From the NCBI RefSeq assembly GCF_000702065.1, contig NZ_KL370857.1:111122-175121 (forward strand): 64,000 nucleotides of DNA, in the 5' to 3' direction. Origin of the DNA: Kandleria vitulina DSM 20405. GTDB taxonomy: Bacteria > Bacillota_I > Bacilli_A > Erysipelotrichales > Coprobacillaceae. Of the stretch, positions 35,373 to 43,680 are shown piece after piece (the first letter of the stretch is position 1; every line of letters begins with the position of its first letter). The notes under the pieces are model-generated. The model made no database searches. It was not told the DNA's origin and saw only the letters and a program-made list of their open reading frames with translations. A program made the position numbers and the translations under genes.

Positions 35373-35495
35373 ATGACAAGTAAAAAACTCATTCATATTT
35401 GTTTTATTATCGCTGCTATTTTTCTATTTCTATTTCTTGCTCCATTCGCAATATTTTTCATTGCTCCACCTCATCCTAGTATCGTCATTTTATAA
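35373..35495 (+). CDS. 40-residue hydrophobic membrane peptide
   Basis: Starts MTSKKLIHICFIIAAIFLFL, continues with a hydrophobic stretch and ends APPHPSIVIL. A lysine pair precedes about 24 apolar residues, so one membrane helix with a short outer tail is expected. AGGAGG lies 9 bases before the ATG, a TATAAT box is at 35348, and a strong terminator begins at the stop codon. The complete one-gene unit argues for a real gene although it is very short. It resembles small membrane regulators or type I toxin peptides in general form only; function unknown. Confidence 0.6.
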   Translation: MTSKKLIHICFIIAAIFLFLFLAPFAIFFIAPPHPSIVIL

Positions 35496-35519
35496 GAACC
35501 GATTGAATCGGTTCTTTTT
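35494..35519 (+). terminator. Terminator of the 40-residue peptide gene
   Basis: AAGAACCGAT and ATCGGTTCTT pair perfectly around TGA, followed by TTTT. Confidence 0.85.
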
Positions 35520-35571
35520 ATGTTAGGAATCAGCCATCCGCCAATATTTAACAGATTGATCCAATTGCCTA

Positions 35572-35838
35572 TCAGCTCAATATGAAAAAATGATTCAGTT
35601 GAACCGCTATTACCGCAAAGCCTCTCTTCTTGAATAGATAAAGCAGATTGGATAGTAGTGTCATCAATAAGAAATACTGGCCGTGTCTTGTATGGATATA
35701 AGGTGTTTGGCTTGTCATAAACAGTGGCAATAAGCAGCCAATAACTAAAATGATATCTGATAAGAATAGCGATGCAGTCAATAATTTAAAATGAATGTTT
35801 TTAATTTTAAGCTCCTGTCCATAGATTTTATCGATCAT
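35572..35838 (-). CDS. Small membrane protein of unknown function
   Basis: 88 residues from ATG 35838, with GGAGTG 8 bases ahead. Sequence opens MIDKIYGQELKIKNIHFK, then two hydrophobic helices (LLTASLFLSDIILVIGCLLPLF and HGQYFLLMTLLSNLLYLF) and a third weaker segment at the end. No family was recognised. It is divergent from the WYL regulator gene, whose start is about 100 bases away, and may be its target. Confidence 0.55.
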   Translation of the reverse strand: MIDKIYGQELKIKNIHFKLLTASLFLSDIILVIGCLLPLFMTSQTPYIHTRHGQYFLLMTLLSNLLYLFKKRGFAVIAVQLNHFFILS

Positions 35839-35935
35839 AGTATACACTCCTTATATTCTTATCATATAGAAGAAGTGGGACATAATGATGTCCCATTAAT
35901 GATGATATAATAAAAACAGAAAGAGGGGCGGAGGC

Positions 35936-36889
35936 ATGAAAAGAGAGAATAAGTATAATCGTATATTAGATATATTCTATAGAGCATTTAAAGGGGAAGA
36001 GTTTACCGCAAAACAGCTTTCTTTAAAGTATAATATGTCTACAAAATCAATAAAAAGAGATATAAGCTTTATTCGAAATTTCTTGGCTGAAAACAGGGAA
36101 CAGGTAGGAAATGCAGAACTTGTATATAATCGTCGAAAGAAAGCTTATTCATTGGTTTTTGATCATTTTCTTTTATCAAAAGAACTGATGTCCATTGTAA
36201 AAGTGCTCATTGGGACAAGAGCGTTCAGTAAGAATGAGCTAGAAGAGATTATTCGTAAACTGAAGGGTATGACATCCTATGAAGATAGAGGAAAAATGAA
36301 TGATCTTATATCCAATGAAATGTATCATTATAAGCAAGTTGTTCATCATTCAAAAAGTGTGATTGATAATATCTGGCAGCTTGTTCACATTATTGAAAAC
36401 AAACATGAAATGACGATCAGCTACTTTAAACAGAATGGAGAAGAAGTCGAAAGACGTATTCGTCCATTATCCATTGTTTTTTCTGAATATTATTTCTATT
36501 TGATTGCCTATGATATTCATCATGATGATGTGCCTCACCATTATCGTGTAGATCGTATTGTCGACATGGTAGAACATCGAAAAAGTTTTAATGCATCCTT
36601 TGATGAAGGAGAACTAAAAAGCAAAATTCAGTATATGTATCCTGGTGTTTCTAGACATATTAAATTTTCTTTTTGTGGAGATAGTGTTCAGGCTATCTTA
36701 GATAAGATTCCTACTGCTTGTATTGTAGAGAAGAAGGGAAAATCTTATATTATTGAAGCGGATGTCTACGGCAAGGGGGTTAATATGTTCTTGCTGTCTC
36801 AAGGATCATGGGTGAAGGTGCTTGAGCCTCAGGAATATGTAGAAGAGATGAGAGAAGAGATTAAGAAGATGATGGCACAGTATGAATAA
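35936..36889 (+). CDS. WYL-domain transcriptional regulator
   Basis: 317 residues. The N-terminal HTH (about 10-60, FTAKQLSLKYNMSTKSIKRDISFIRNFL) is of the DeoR/HTH_11 type. The WYL domain follows with MTISYFKQNGEEVERRIRPLSIVFSEYYFYLIAYDIH and HHYRVDRIVDM, the ligand-sensing core. A C-terminal WCX-like region ends the protein. WYL regulators sense nucleotides or nucleic acid in many defence and repair contexts, but no such genes adjoin it. GGGGCGG precedes the ATG. Confidence 0.9.
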   Translation: MKRENKYNRILDIFYRAFKGEEFTAKQLSLKYNMSTKSIKRDISFIRNFLAENREQVGNAELVYNRRKKAYSLVFDHFLLSKELMSIVKVLIGTRAFSKNELEEIIRKLKGMTSYEDRGKMNDLISNEMYHYKQVVHHSKSVIDNIWQLVHIIENKHEMTISYFKQNGEEVERRIRPLSIVFSEYYFYLIAYDIHHDDVPHHYRVDRIVDMVEHRKSFNASFDEGELKSKIQYMYPGVSRHIKFSFCGDSVQAILDKIPTACIVEKKGKSYIIEADVYGKGVNMFLLSQGSWVKVLEPQEYVEEMREEIKKMMAQYE

Positions 36890-36918
36890 AAGAACCAATC
36901 TACTCGATTGGTTCTTTT
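36887..36918. terminator. Bidirectional terminator between the WYL gene and the HD unit
   Basis: AAAAGAACCAATC and GATTGGTTCTTTT pair perfectly over 13 bp around TACTC. The minus-strand gene ends within it. Confidence 0.88.
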
Positions 36919-37160
36919 CCGTTCTGTATTCTTTTTAGATTCTGAATATATCTTTCGCGATTAAATGGTTTTCCTGTCTTGATAATTGCGAAAGATTCAA
37001 CCGCAATCGCAACTGCGATTTTCTTTTTGGCATCTTTTGAAGAATAGCCATTGTTTAAAAGGAGCTGATAAGTTTCTTGTGTTTCGATTGGATTTCTTGT
37101 CTGAATCTGTTCTTCAACTCCATCTATCATAGATTCTAGCATTGTATCAGTAATCTTCAT
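36900..37160 (-). CDS. Small helical protein of unknown function
   Basis: 86 residues, MKITDTMLESMIDGVEEQIQ at the start and NRERYIQNLKRIQNGKEPIE at the end. Entirely helical and charged, with no cysteine, signal or membrane segment. The middle (NNGYSSKDAKKKIAVAIAVESFAIIKTGKPF) is typical of a small clostridial family often annotated as hypothetical. GAGGT precedes the ATG, and the gene overlaps the upstream HD-domain gene by 14 bases, so the two are coupled. Confidence 0.72.
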   Translation of the reverse strand: MKITDTMLESMIDGVEEQIQTRNPIETQETYQLLLNNGYSSKDAKKKIAVAIAVESFAIIKTGKPFNRERYIQNLKRIQNGKEPIE

Positions 37161-37761
37161 GTGTAACCTCGTTCTTTTTTATTTCTTCTAAGAAGTATGT
37201 AGCTTCCATATCGGCAGTGCTTAAGGCGAAAGCTATTGGAAACATTTCAAAAGCTTTTCCTACATTGTTGACGGGATCAGATCCTGAAAAGCCCATATGA
37301 TAACGGATCGCAAAGGCTTCTTCTCTTGATAAGCGCATATAGCCACTGATCATATAGACACTCTTTTCTCCATGACCATAAGGAAGCTGATCATCAACTG
37401 TGTAGTAAGGGACTTGTACCCATTGACCATCGACTTTCTTGTTTCTTTGTTCTGTCTTGTAGAAGTCAATTTTACAGACATCATGAAGAAGAGCTACAAT
37501 CGCAATTGTTTCATCGCTTGCTTTAACTTCATAGATGTTATTGACACGTGGTCTTGCAAGATAGTCTTTTAGACAGTCGTAGACCTGAAGACTGTGTTCA
37601 CATAGTCCACCTTCATAGCTACCGTGAAAACGAGTGCTTGCAGGTGCAGTGAAAAAGTCACTGTGATTTTCTAGGTAAGAAAGAAAACGATCTGCGCCAT
37701 TGCGCGTAATGTATTTTTTATAAAGTGCAATAAAACGTTTTTTATTCGCTTCTATATCCAT
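37147..37761 (-). CDS. HD-domain phosphohydrolase
   Basis: 204 residues from ATG 37761; AAGGA lies 10 bases ahead, and a GTG three codons upstream sits on it. The HD site is visible: H in GLCEHSLQVY, the pair in ALLHDVCKIDFYK, then GEKSVYMI and an AIRYHMG. The fold is that of YfbR/HDIG-type hydrolases acting on nucleotides or cyclic nucleotides. SADMEATYFLEE closes the domain. The substrate is unknown. It is cotranscribed with the 86-residue helical protein. Confidence 0.83.
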   Translation of the reverse strand: MDIEANKKRFIALYKKYITRNGADRFLSYLENHSDFFTAPASTRFHGSYEGGLCEHSLQVYDCLKDYLARPRVNNIYEVKASDETIAIVALLHDVCKIDFYKTEQRNKKVDGQWVQVPYYTVDDQLPYGHGEKSVYMISGYMRLSREEAFAIRYHMGFSGSDPVNNVGKAFEMFPIAFALSTADMEATYFLEEIKKNEVTHEDY

Positions 37762-37832
37762 ATTGTTCACATCCTTGCGCTTATTATAACATTTTTTATA
37801 GAAGTCGTGTATAATATCAGCGGGTGATATTT

Positions 37833-38321
37833 ATGGCAAAGAAAAAAGCAGTAAAAACAAATGCCTTGAGACTTCTTGATCGTGATCATGTTTCTTATCG
37901 TGTAGAAGAATATGATTATGATGAAGAACATCTCTCAGGTGAACATATTATTGATCAAGTAAGCTTAAATGGAGAAGATATCTATAAGACGTTGGTATTG
38001 CAGTCAGATGATGATCGTTCTTATCTTGTTTGTTGCATTCCAGTATTGGAAAATATTGATTTAAAGAAGCTTGCTAAACTTTCAGGACATAAGAAAGTAG
38101 AAATGATTCATATGAAGGATCTTCTTAATGTGACTGGATATATTCGTGGTGGATGTTCTCCTGTTGGTATGAAAAAACAGTATCCAACATATTTTGATGA
38201 GTCTATTTTACGAGATCGAGAAATCGCGCTTAGCGCCGGTAAGAGGGGCTATCAGATGATTGTTAATGCGAATGATATCGTAAAATATACAAATGCAAAA
38301 GTGGGACCAGTATTGAAGTAG
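37833..38321 (+). CDS. ybaK: Cys-tRNA(Pro)/Cys-tRNA(Cys) deacylase YbaK
   Basis: 162 residues from ATG 37833. YbaK/EbsC features: KTNALRLLDRDHVSYRVEEYDYDE, GEDIYKTLVLQSDD, KKLAKLSGHKKVEMIHMKDL, TGYIRGGCSPVGMKKQYPTYFDE, and ALSAGKRGYQMIVNANDIV. It removes cysteine wrongly attached to tRNA-Pro. It is divergent from the HD gene and ahead of galE, which has its own promoter. Confidence 0.93.
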   Translation: MAKKKAVKTNALRLLDRDHVSYRVEEYDYDEEHLSGEHIIDQVSLNGEDIYKTLVLQSDDDRSYLVCCIPVLENIDLKKLAKLSGHKKVEMIHMKDLLNVTGYIRGGCSPVGMKKQYPTYFDESILRDREIALSAGKRGYQMIVNANDIVKYTNAKVGPVLK

Positions 38322-38346
38322 CTCCTAATTTTAGTTTTTTCAACAC

Positions 38347-38375
38347 TTGATATTATAAATATATGATTCTATAAT
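38347..38375 (+). promoter_or_regulatory. Promoter of galE
   Basis: TTGATA (38347-38352), 17-base spacer, TATAAT (38370-38375). A second TATAAT at 38399-38404 lacks a good -35. Confidence 0.72.
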
Positions 38376-38437
38376 GAAATCTATAAGAAAATTAAGACTA
38401 TAATTGAATCAATAGGAAAAAGGATGGTATTAAAACT

Positions 38438-39454
38438 ATGAACGTATTATTAGCCGGAGGAGCCGGGTATATCGGTTCTCATACAGCTGTTACTTTAATT
38501 GAAGCAGGTCATAATGTTGTGATTGTGGATAATTATGATAACAGTTGTGAAGAAGCAGTAAGAAGAGTTGAAGAGCTTACTCATTCCACTATTAAGCATT
38601 ATGAAGCTGATGTAAAAGATCATGATGCATTAGATCGCATTTTTAAAGAAAATGATATCGATTGTGTCATTCATTTTGCAGGATTAAAGGCAGTAGGTGA
38701 ATCTGTAGAAAAACCTGTTGCTTATTACAGAAATAATGTTGATACTACATTGACATTACTTGAAACTATGAAAGAAAACAATGTTAAGAACATTGTCTTC
38801 TCATCAAGCGCCACTGTATACGGTGCTGAAAATGCCTCACCACTTAATGAAACTATGAAAAAGGGAACATGTACTAACCCATATGGATGGACAAAATGGA
38901 TGATGGAACAGATTTTAGAAGATGCAGCTAAAGCTGATGATGAATTATCTGTTGTTATCTTGAGATATTTCAACCCAATTGGTGCACATCCATCAGGCAG
39001 AATTGGTGAAGATCCTCAGGGTATTCCTAATAACCTTATGCCTTATGTTTCACAGACAGCTGTTGGAAAGAGAGATCATTTAACTATCTTCGGTGATGAT
39101 TATGATACACCAGATGGTACATGTCTAAGAGATTATATTCATGTTATGGATTTAGCTGAAGGTCATGTAAAGGCTGTTGAATATGCGTTAACAAGAAAAG
39201 GTACAGATATTATTAACTTAGGTACAGGTACACCATATTCAGTATTGGATATTGTTCATGCATTTGAAAAAGCAAATGATTTAACTTTAAAATATGAAAT
39301 TGGTCCACGTCGTGCAGGGGATTTAGCAGTATGTTACTCTAATGCTGATAAGGCTGCTGAAATTCTTGGATGGACTGCCAAGAGAAATCTTGAAGATATG
39401 TGTAGAGACTCTTGGAATTGGCAAAAGAATAATCCTAATGGATACAAGAAATAG
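38438..39454 (+). CDS. galE: UDP-glucose 4-epimerase GalE
   Basis: 338 residues, the usual length. Rossmann motif GGAGYIGSHTAVTLIEAGH, VDNYDNSCEEAVRRVEEL, SSSATVYG and the catalytic YGWTK (YxxxK). RYFNPIGAHPSGRIGEDP and GTGTPYSVLDIV are standard GalE elements. It interconverts UDP-glucose and UDP-galactose for the Leloir pathway and glycan synthesis. It is followed by a terminator and then phosphoglucomutase, which supplies glucose 1-phosphate. Confidence 0.97.
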   Translation: MNVLLAGGAGYIGSHTAVTLIEAGHNVVIVDNYDNSCEEAVRRVEELTHSTIKHYEADVKDHDALDRIFKENDIDCVIHFAGLKAVGESVEKPVAYYRNNVDTTLTLLETMKENNVKNIVFSSSATVYGAENASPLNETMKKGTCTNPYGWTKWMMEQILEDAAKADDELSVVILRYFNPIGAHPSGRIGEDPQGIPNNLMPYVSQTAVGKRDHLTIFGDDYDTPDGTCLRDYIHVMDLAEGHVKAVEYALTRKGTDIINLGTGTPYSVLDIVHAFEKANDLTLKYEIGPRRAGDLAVCYSNADKAAEILGWTAKRNLEDMCRDSWNWQKNNPNGYKK

Positions 39455-39481
39455 TGGTGAATATTCATCACTATTTTTTTA
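39451..39481 (+). terminator. Terminator of galE
   Basis: ATAGTGGTGA and TCATCACTAT pair (one G-U) and are followed by a T run. Confidence 0.82.
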
Positions 39482-39569
39482 AAATTTAATAAATAAAAAT
39501 TATTTTGAAAAAGAAATAGTATGATGTTTTCATAGTATTTTTCTATATAATAACGTTATGAAAACACAA

Positions 39570-39583
39570 TGAAACCGATTTCT
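39570..39583 (+). promoter_or_regulatory. Candidate CcpA cre box upstream of phosphoglucomutase
   Basis: TGAAACCGATTTCT matches the cre consensus at 13 of 14 positions. TATAAT at 39608-39613 sets the start near 39620, so the box is centred near -43, upstream of the -35. Position suggests activation; binding is inferred. Confidence 0.48.
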
Positions 39584-39632
39584 ATTTATTTGGTAAAGGA
39601 AGTTTGTTATAATATCTCTAGAGGTGACACAA

Positions 39633-41318
39633 ATGGATTATAGAGAAAATTATGAAAAATGGTTAAGCTTTGATGGACTTGATGAATCTTTAAGAACAGA
39701 ACTTAAAGGTATGGATGAAGCAACTAAAGAAGATGCATTCTATAAGAATATTGAATTCGGTACTGCCGGAATGCGTGGTCTATTAGGTGCTGGTACTAAC
39801 AGAATGAATATCTACATGATCAGAAAAGCAAATGTAGGTTATGCAAAATGGATCCTTGAACAGCCAAATGGTGCTGAAAGAGGTGTAGCAATTTCTTATG
39901 ATAATAGACATATGTCTTATATCTTTGCTAATGAATCTGCTAAGGTTTTAGCTGGATTTGGTATTAAAACTTATATTATGGAATCATTGAGACCAACTCC
40001 TGAATTATCGTTTGCGGTAAGACATTTAGGATGTGCTGGTGGTATCATGATTACTGCTTCTCATAACCCTGCAGAATATAATGGATATAAAGTATATGAT
40101 GATACTGGATGTCAGTTGATTCCTGAATGGGCTGATCAGGTAACTAAGTACGTTGAAGAAGTTGAAGATGAATTAGCTGTCAAGGTACCTAGCAGTGATG
40201 AAGCTTATGATTATATTAACTGGGTTGGAGAAGAAATTGATGAAGCTTATTATGAAGCAGTTAAGGGTTGTGAAATTAATCCTGGCTTAGATAAGTCTGA
40301 TTTCAAGATTGTTTATTCTCCTCAGCATGGTGCTGATAACTGGCCAGTTAGAACTGTATTAAAAGATTTAGGATATGATATTGTACCTGTATTATCACAG
40401 TGTGCTCCTGATCCTGATTATTCTAATACAAAATCACCTAACCCTGAAGTTGAATCATCTTATGATGAATCAATTAAACTTGCTAAAAAGGTAGATGCTG
40501 ATGTAATCGCAATTACTGATCCAGATGGCGATAGACTTGGTGTTGTTGCTAAACATAATGGTGAATATGTACTTATGTCTGGTAACCAGAGTGCAGCTGT
40601 TTATCTTGAATATATTCTTTCTCAGTTAAAAGAAAAAGGAAAACTTCCTGATAATGCAGTTATGTACAATACAATCGTTACTTCTGATTTAGGTGAACTT
40701 GTTGCTAGAAGCTATGGTGTAGATGTTGAAAAGACATTAACTGGATTTAAGTTTATCGGTGATAAGATCAGAAAATATGAAAAGACTGGTGAAAAACAGT
40801 TTATCTTTGGTTATGAAGAATCATATGGTTGTGTAGTTAAAGATTTTGTTAGAGATAAAGATGCTGTACAGGCTGTATTATTGGCTGCAGAATGTGGAAA
40901 CTACTATAAGAAGCAGGGCAAGGATCTTATTGATGTATTAAATGATTTATATGCTAAACATGGTACATTTAAAGAATCACAGATCGCACTTGCTAAAGCT
41001 GGTGTTGAAGGTGCCAAGAGAATTGCTGAAATTATGGATAATCTTCGTAAAGATGCCCCAACTGATATTGCTGGAGTAAAAGTTACTTTAGCTGAAGATT
41101 ATGCTAACAGCACACGCAGTGATGGAACTACAATTGATCTTCCAAAGTCTAATGTATTAAAATATTATCTAGAAGATGGAAGCTGGATTGCTGCTAGACC
41201 ATCTGGTACTGAACCAAAATGTAAATTCTACTTCTCTATTAAGGGAACAGATGCAAATGATGCCTCTCTAAAGACTGAGAAGTTCCAGAAGGCAATGATG
41301 GAAATTATTGGTGAATAA
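39633..41318 (+). CDS. pgcA: Phosphoglucomutase/phosphomannomutase (alpha-D-phosphohexomutase)
   Basis: 561 residues from ATG 39633, behind GAGGTGA. The active-site serine lies in TASHNPAEYNGYKVYDDTGCQL, the metal loop is TDPDGDRLG, the sugar loop GYEESYGC, and the phosphate loop RPSGTEPKCKFYF. Length fits the PgcA branch of bacilli. It interconverts glucose 1- and 6-phosphate, linking glycolysis with UDP-sugar synthesis by galE upstream. Confidence 0.95.
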   Translation: MDYRENYEKWLSFDGLDESLRTELKGMDEATKEDAFYKNIEFGTAGMRGLLGAGTNRMNIYMIRKANVGYAKWILEQPNGAERGVAISYDNRHMSYIFANESAKVLAGFGIKTYIMESLRPTPELSFAVRHLGCAGGIMITASHNPAEYNGYKVYDDTGCQLIPEWADQVTKYVEEVEDELAVKVPSSDEAYDYINWVGEEIDEAYYEAVKGCEINPGLDKSDFKIVYSPQHGADNWPVRTVLKDLGYDIVPVLSQCAPDPDYSNTKSPNPEVESSYDESIKLAKKVDADVIAITDPDGDRLGVVAKHNGEYVLMSGNQSAAVYLEYILSQLKEKGKLPDNAVMYNTIVTSDLGELVARSYGVDVEKTLTGFKFIGDKIRKYEKTGEKQFIFGYEESYGCVVKDFVRDKDAVQAVLLAAECGNYYKKQGKDLIDVLNDLYAKHGTFKESQIALAKAGVEGAKRIAEIMDNLRKDAPTDIAGVKVTLAEDYANSTRSDGTTIDLPKSNVLKYYLEDGSWIAARPSGTEPKCKFYFSIKGTDANDASLKTEKFQKAMMEIIGE

Positions 41319-41320
41319 TA

Positions 41321-41346
41321 AAGAGTCAACATTTGTTGACTCTTTT
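41321..41346 (+). terminator. Terminator of phosphoglucomutase gene
   Basis: AAGAGTCAACA and TGTTGACTCTT pair with a minimal loop, followed by TT. Confidence 0.82.
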
Positions 41347-41362
41347 ATAAACGGAGTGCTTT

Positions 41363-41626
41363 ATGAAAAATATAAAGACAGTACAGACTTTGATGGATAT
41401 TCTTCCACAGACTTGGCTGGCGCTAGCTATCATTGCGATATTCTTCTTTGTAACTGGCAATAAGTTCAGTGCATATATTATCATTTGTGCAATAGCATTA
41501 ATGGTTGTAACTTATATTATATTATCATTATTCTATTGGCGTTGTCCTCATTGCCAGCAATATCTTCCATTAAAACATGCCGGCAAGATCTCGCACTGTC
41601 CTCATTGTCATAAGCCAATTAAATAA
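41363..41626 (+). CDS. Small membrane protein with C-terminal zinc ribbon
   Basis: 87 residues. Two hydrophobic helices (about 17-32 and 36-56) are followed by a cytoplasmic-type ribbon CPHCQQYLPLKHAG...HCPHCHKPI with four cysteines in CxxC pairs. No function known. It has its own terminator and no close partner. CGGAGTG lies ahead of the ATG. Confidence 0.75.
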   Translation: MKNIKTVQTLMDILPQTWLALAIIAIFFFVTGNKFSAYIIICAIALMVVTYIILSLFYWRCPHCQQYLPLKHAGKISHCPHCHKPIK

Positions 41627-41657
41627 AAAAACTGTGACGAAATGTCACAGTTTTTTT
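41626..41657. terminator. Bidirectional terminator
   Basis: AAAAACTGTGAC and GTCACAGTTTTT pair perfectly around GAAAT. It separates two convergent membrane-protein genes. Confidence 0.86.
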
Positions 41658-41659
41658 GT

Positions 41660-42148
41660 TTAGCTTCTTCTTGAAATGGAGCGTCTAAGTAAAGCAATAT
41701 CTACCCATCTTGTTGAGAAACTAAATGACTTTTGTGCGTAGACAAATGTCATTTCTCTACGATTGTTTAAGTCAACTTTCTTCATCTTACGATAATCTAC
41801 AAGAAGACGTCCAATCAATATATTCTTCTTTCCAACTAATACAATATTGGCAATCTGGAAGGCGTATAGAAGTGATGCTAGAGCTACGGTACTAATACCA
41901 TTAAGATACAAGTTTGAGCCATTTAAGGCACTATGAATACCGAAAGCTGCGCCGCCGATTACGAGAAGAATATATAAGATTGTAATAATGATATAGAATG
42001 CTTTACCAGCAGTTGTAAGACATATTTTAAGTGAATGATCTTTCCTTTTTGCTTTAATCATTGTTACGAGAACATTGATAATCATGTATGTAAAATATGC
42101 CGTTACAATAACCATTAATGTTGCTAAAACTGGATAAAAAGTTCTCAT
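41660..42148 (-). CDS. Membrane protein of unknown function
   Basis: 162 residues with four hydrophobic helices in the first 110 residues and a basic, serine- and arginine-rich C-terminal region (YRKMKKVDLNNRREMTFVYAQKSFSFSTRW...RRSISRRS). No family was recognised. It lies 44 bases downstream of the CapA-like gene on the same strand and may be cotranscribed with it. AGGAG precedes the ATG. Confidence 0.72.
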   Translation of the reverse strand: MRTFYPVLATLMVIVTAYFTYMIINVLVTMIKAKRKDHSLKICLTTAGKAFYIIITILYILLVIGGAAFGIHSALNGSNLYLNGISTVALASLLYAFQIANIVLVGKKNILIGRLLVDYRKMKKVDLNNRREMTFVYAQKSFSFSTRWVDIALLRRSISRRS

Positions 42149-42192
42149 TGGTTGACTCCTTTCCGCTATATATAATTATATATCGAAGTCAT

Positions 42193-43518
42193 TTAAACAT
42201 CAATTGTGAATTGTTTAATAACACGCTTAGTTGATGCTGTTAGAGAAGCTTTTGTAACTTTAGTAGAAGATTTATTCAAGATATGCTTTTTCGCAAGTTC
42301 ATCATTGTAATCTTTTACTTTGTAGATTTTCATATTTGAAATATCATTGATTACCCCAGAAGAAATACCGCTTGCTTCAATATGAGTAAAGAGTGGTATC
42401 CATTCAACATTGCTGATGCTCTTTACATTATTCTTCTTAGTAAACTTGCAAGACAGCATTCCACCAAGAAGACGAGCTTCAGTTGTCTGGGCTGACATAA
42501 AGTTACCTAGTGAATAAGCAACTAATGTCTTATGACCAGCAGCACTTGTAAGCCACTGCATCTTCTGAATGACATGAGGATGTGTTCCTATTACCACATC
42601 AGCTCCTGCCTGATTAAATATTTTTGCATAAGTATCTTGAAGTACATTGGTTGTTGAAGTATATTCAATACCCCAATGGGCACTTACAATGACGAAGTCC
42701 GCATTAGCTTTAGCTGTCGCAATTTCTTTTTTGATTAATGCGGTATCGAACAATTTAACATTATAACGGTTAGTACTTGATCTGTTTGTACCAAATGTGT
42801 AAGAAAGGAAGGCAAATTTCAATCCGTTCTTTTCAATATAGTTGATTGTGTCATAGTCGCTCTTATTAGTTGCAATACCTAATAACATCATTTTCTTTTG
42901 TGCCTTAAATAAGGAAATCATATGAGCAACACCAGATGCACCTTGATCTAATGTATGGTTGGTATTGGCATTGACTACATCTACTCCTAAGCTAGATAAA
43001 GAGTTCATCATCGTATCAGGGGTATTGAATTTTGGATATCCTGACGGAGTACCGCCACCCATGATTGTTTCCTGATTAATAAATGATAGATCCGCATTCT
43101 TTAAATCAGACTGAATAGGGGAATAGATGCTAGAAAAGTCATATTCATTTGGAGAACCGGCCATCTTATTGGCATATTTATAGGCACTCTCATGAACGAC
43201 ATTGTCACCCACAGCCTTAAAGTTAACTTCAAACGATGGTGCAGCTGGGGTTTTCTTTTTAACAGTCTTCTTCTTAACTGTAGTTGTTACACTAGGTTTA
43301 TCCTGAAGTACTGAAACAATTGGTTTTACAATAAAGCTATTAATACTAAACAGGAATACAAATATTGCTGCTAAAAAGATTGTAAGATGTTTATAGTTAA
43401 GTCGTTTGGCATAGAATGCGAGCTTTCTCATCCTTCTATGTCTACGTTTTGCACGAGCACGCTTGCGCATAATACGTTCACGTTCTCTACGCGTCATTTT
43501 TCTTCTTTTCTGGTTCAT
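42193..43518 (-). CDS. CapA family (PGA_cap) metallophosphatase-like surface protein
   Basis: 441 residues from ATG 43518 with AAGGAG 7 bases ahead. The N-terminal 45 residues are extremely basic, about half Arg or Lys, then one membrane helix (LTIFLAAIFVFLFSINSFIV) and an outer domain. CapA motifs: FKAVGDNVVH, FINQETIMGG, VNANTNHTLDQG, VSAHWGIEY, VIGTHPHVIQ, YSLGNFMS. The fold is related to calcineurin-like phosphatases and is linked to polyglutamate capsule or cell-wall work. No other cap genes are present. Confidence 0.9.
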   Translation of the reverse strand: MNQKRRKMTRRERERIMRKRARAKRRHRRMRKLAFYAKRLNYKHLTIFLAAIFVFLFSINSFIVKPIVSVLQDKPSVTTTVKKKTVKKKTPAAPSFEVNFKAVGDNVVHESAYKYANKMAGSPNEYDFSSIYSPIQSDLKNADLSFINQETIMGGGTPSGYPKFNTPDTMMNSLSSLGVDVVNANTNHTLDQGASGVAHMISLFKAQKKMMLLGIATNKSDYDTINYIEKNGLKFAFLSYTFGTNRSSTNRYNVKLFDTALIKKEIATAKANADFVIVSAHWGIEYTSTTNVLQDTYAKIFNQAGADVVIGTHPHVIQKMQWLTSAAGHKTLVAYSLGNFMSAQTTEARLLGGMLSCKFTKKNNVKSISNVEWIPLFTHIEASGISSGVINDISNMKIYKVKDYNDELAKKHILNKSSTKVTKASLTASTKRVIKQFTIDV

Positions 43519-43645
43519 CAAAAAACTCCTTCATAAGATGTTTCATAATATCTTAATATATAATAACACAGGGTCTTAAAAAAAGATTGTATAAAGTCGT
43601 AAAAAAGATTAATTTTTCTTTTGATTTTAAGGTGTATTTTATTAA

Positions 43646-43680
43646 AAATAAGAGGATTGAGTTAATCAATCCTCTTATTT
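43646..43680 (-). terminator. Terminator of the rlmA-rluA unit
   Basis: AAATAAGAGGATTGA and TCAATCCTCTTATTT pair perfectly over 15 bp around GTTAA; the run is T-rich when read on the minus strand. The last codons of the pseudouridine synthase gene lie in one arm. Confidence 0.85.
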
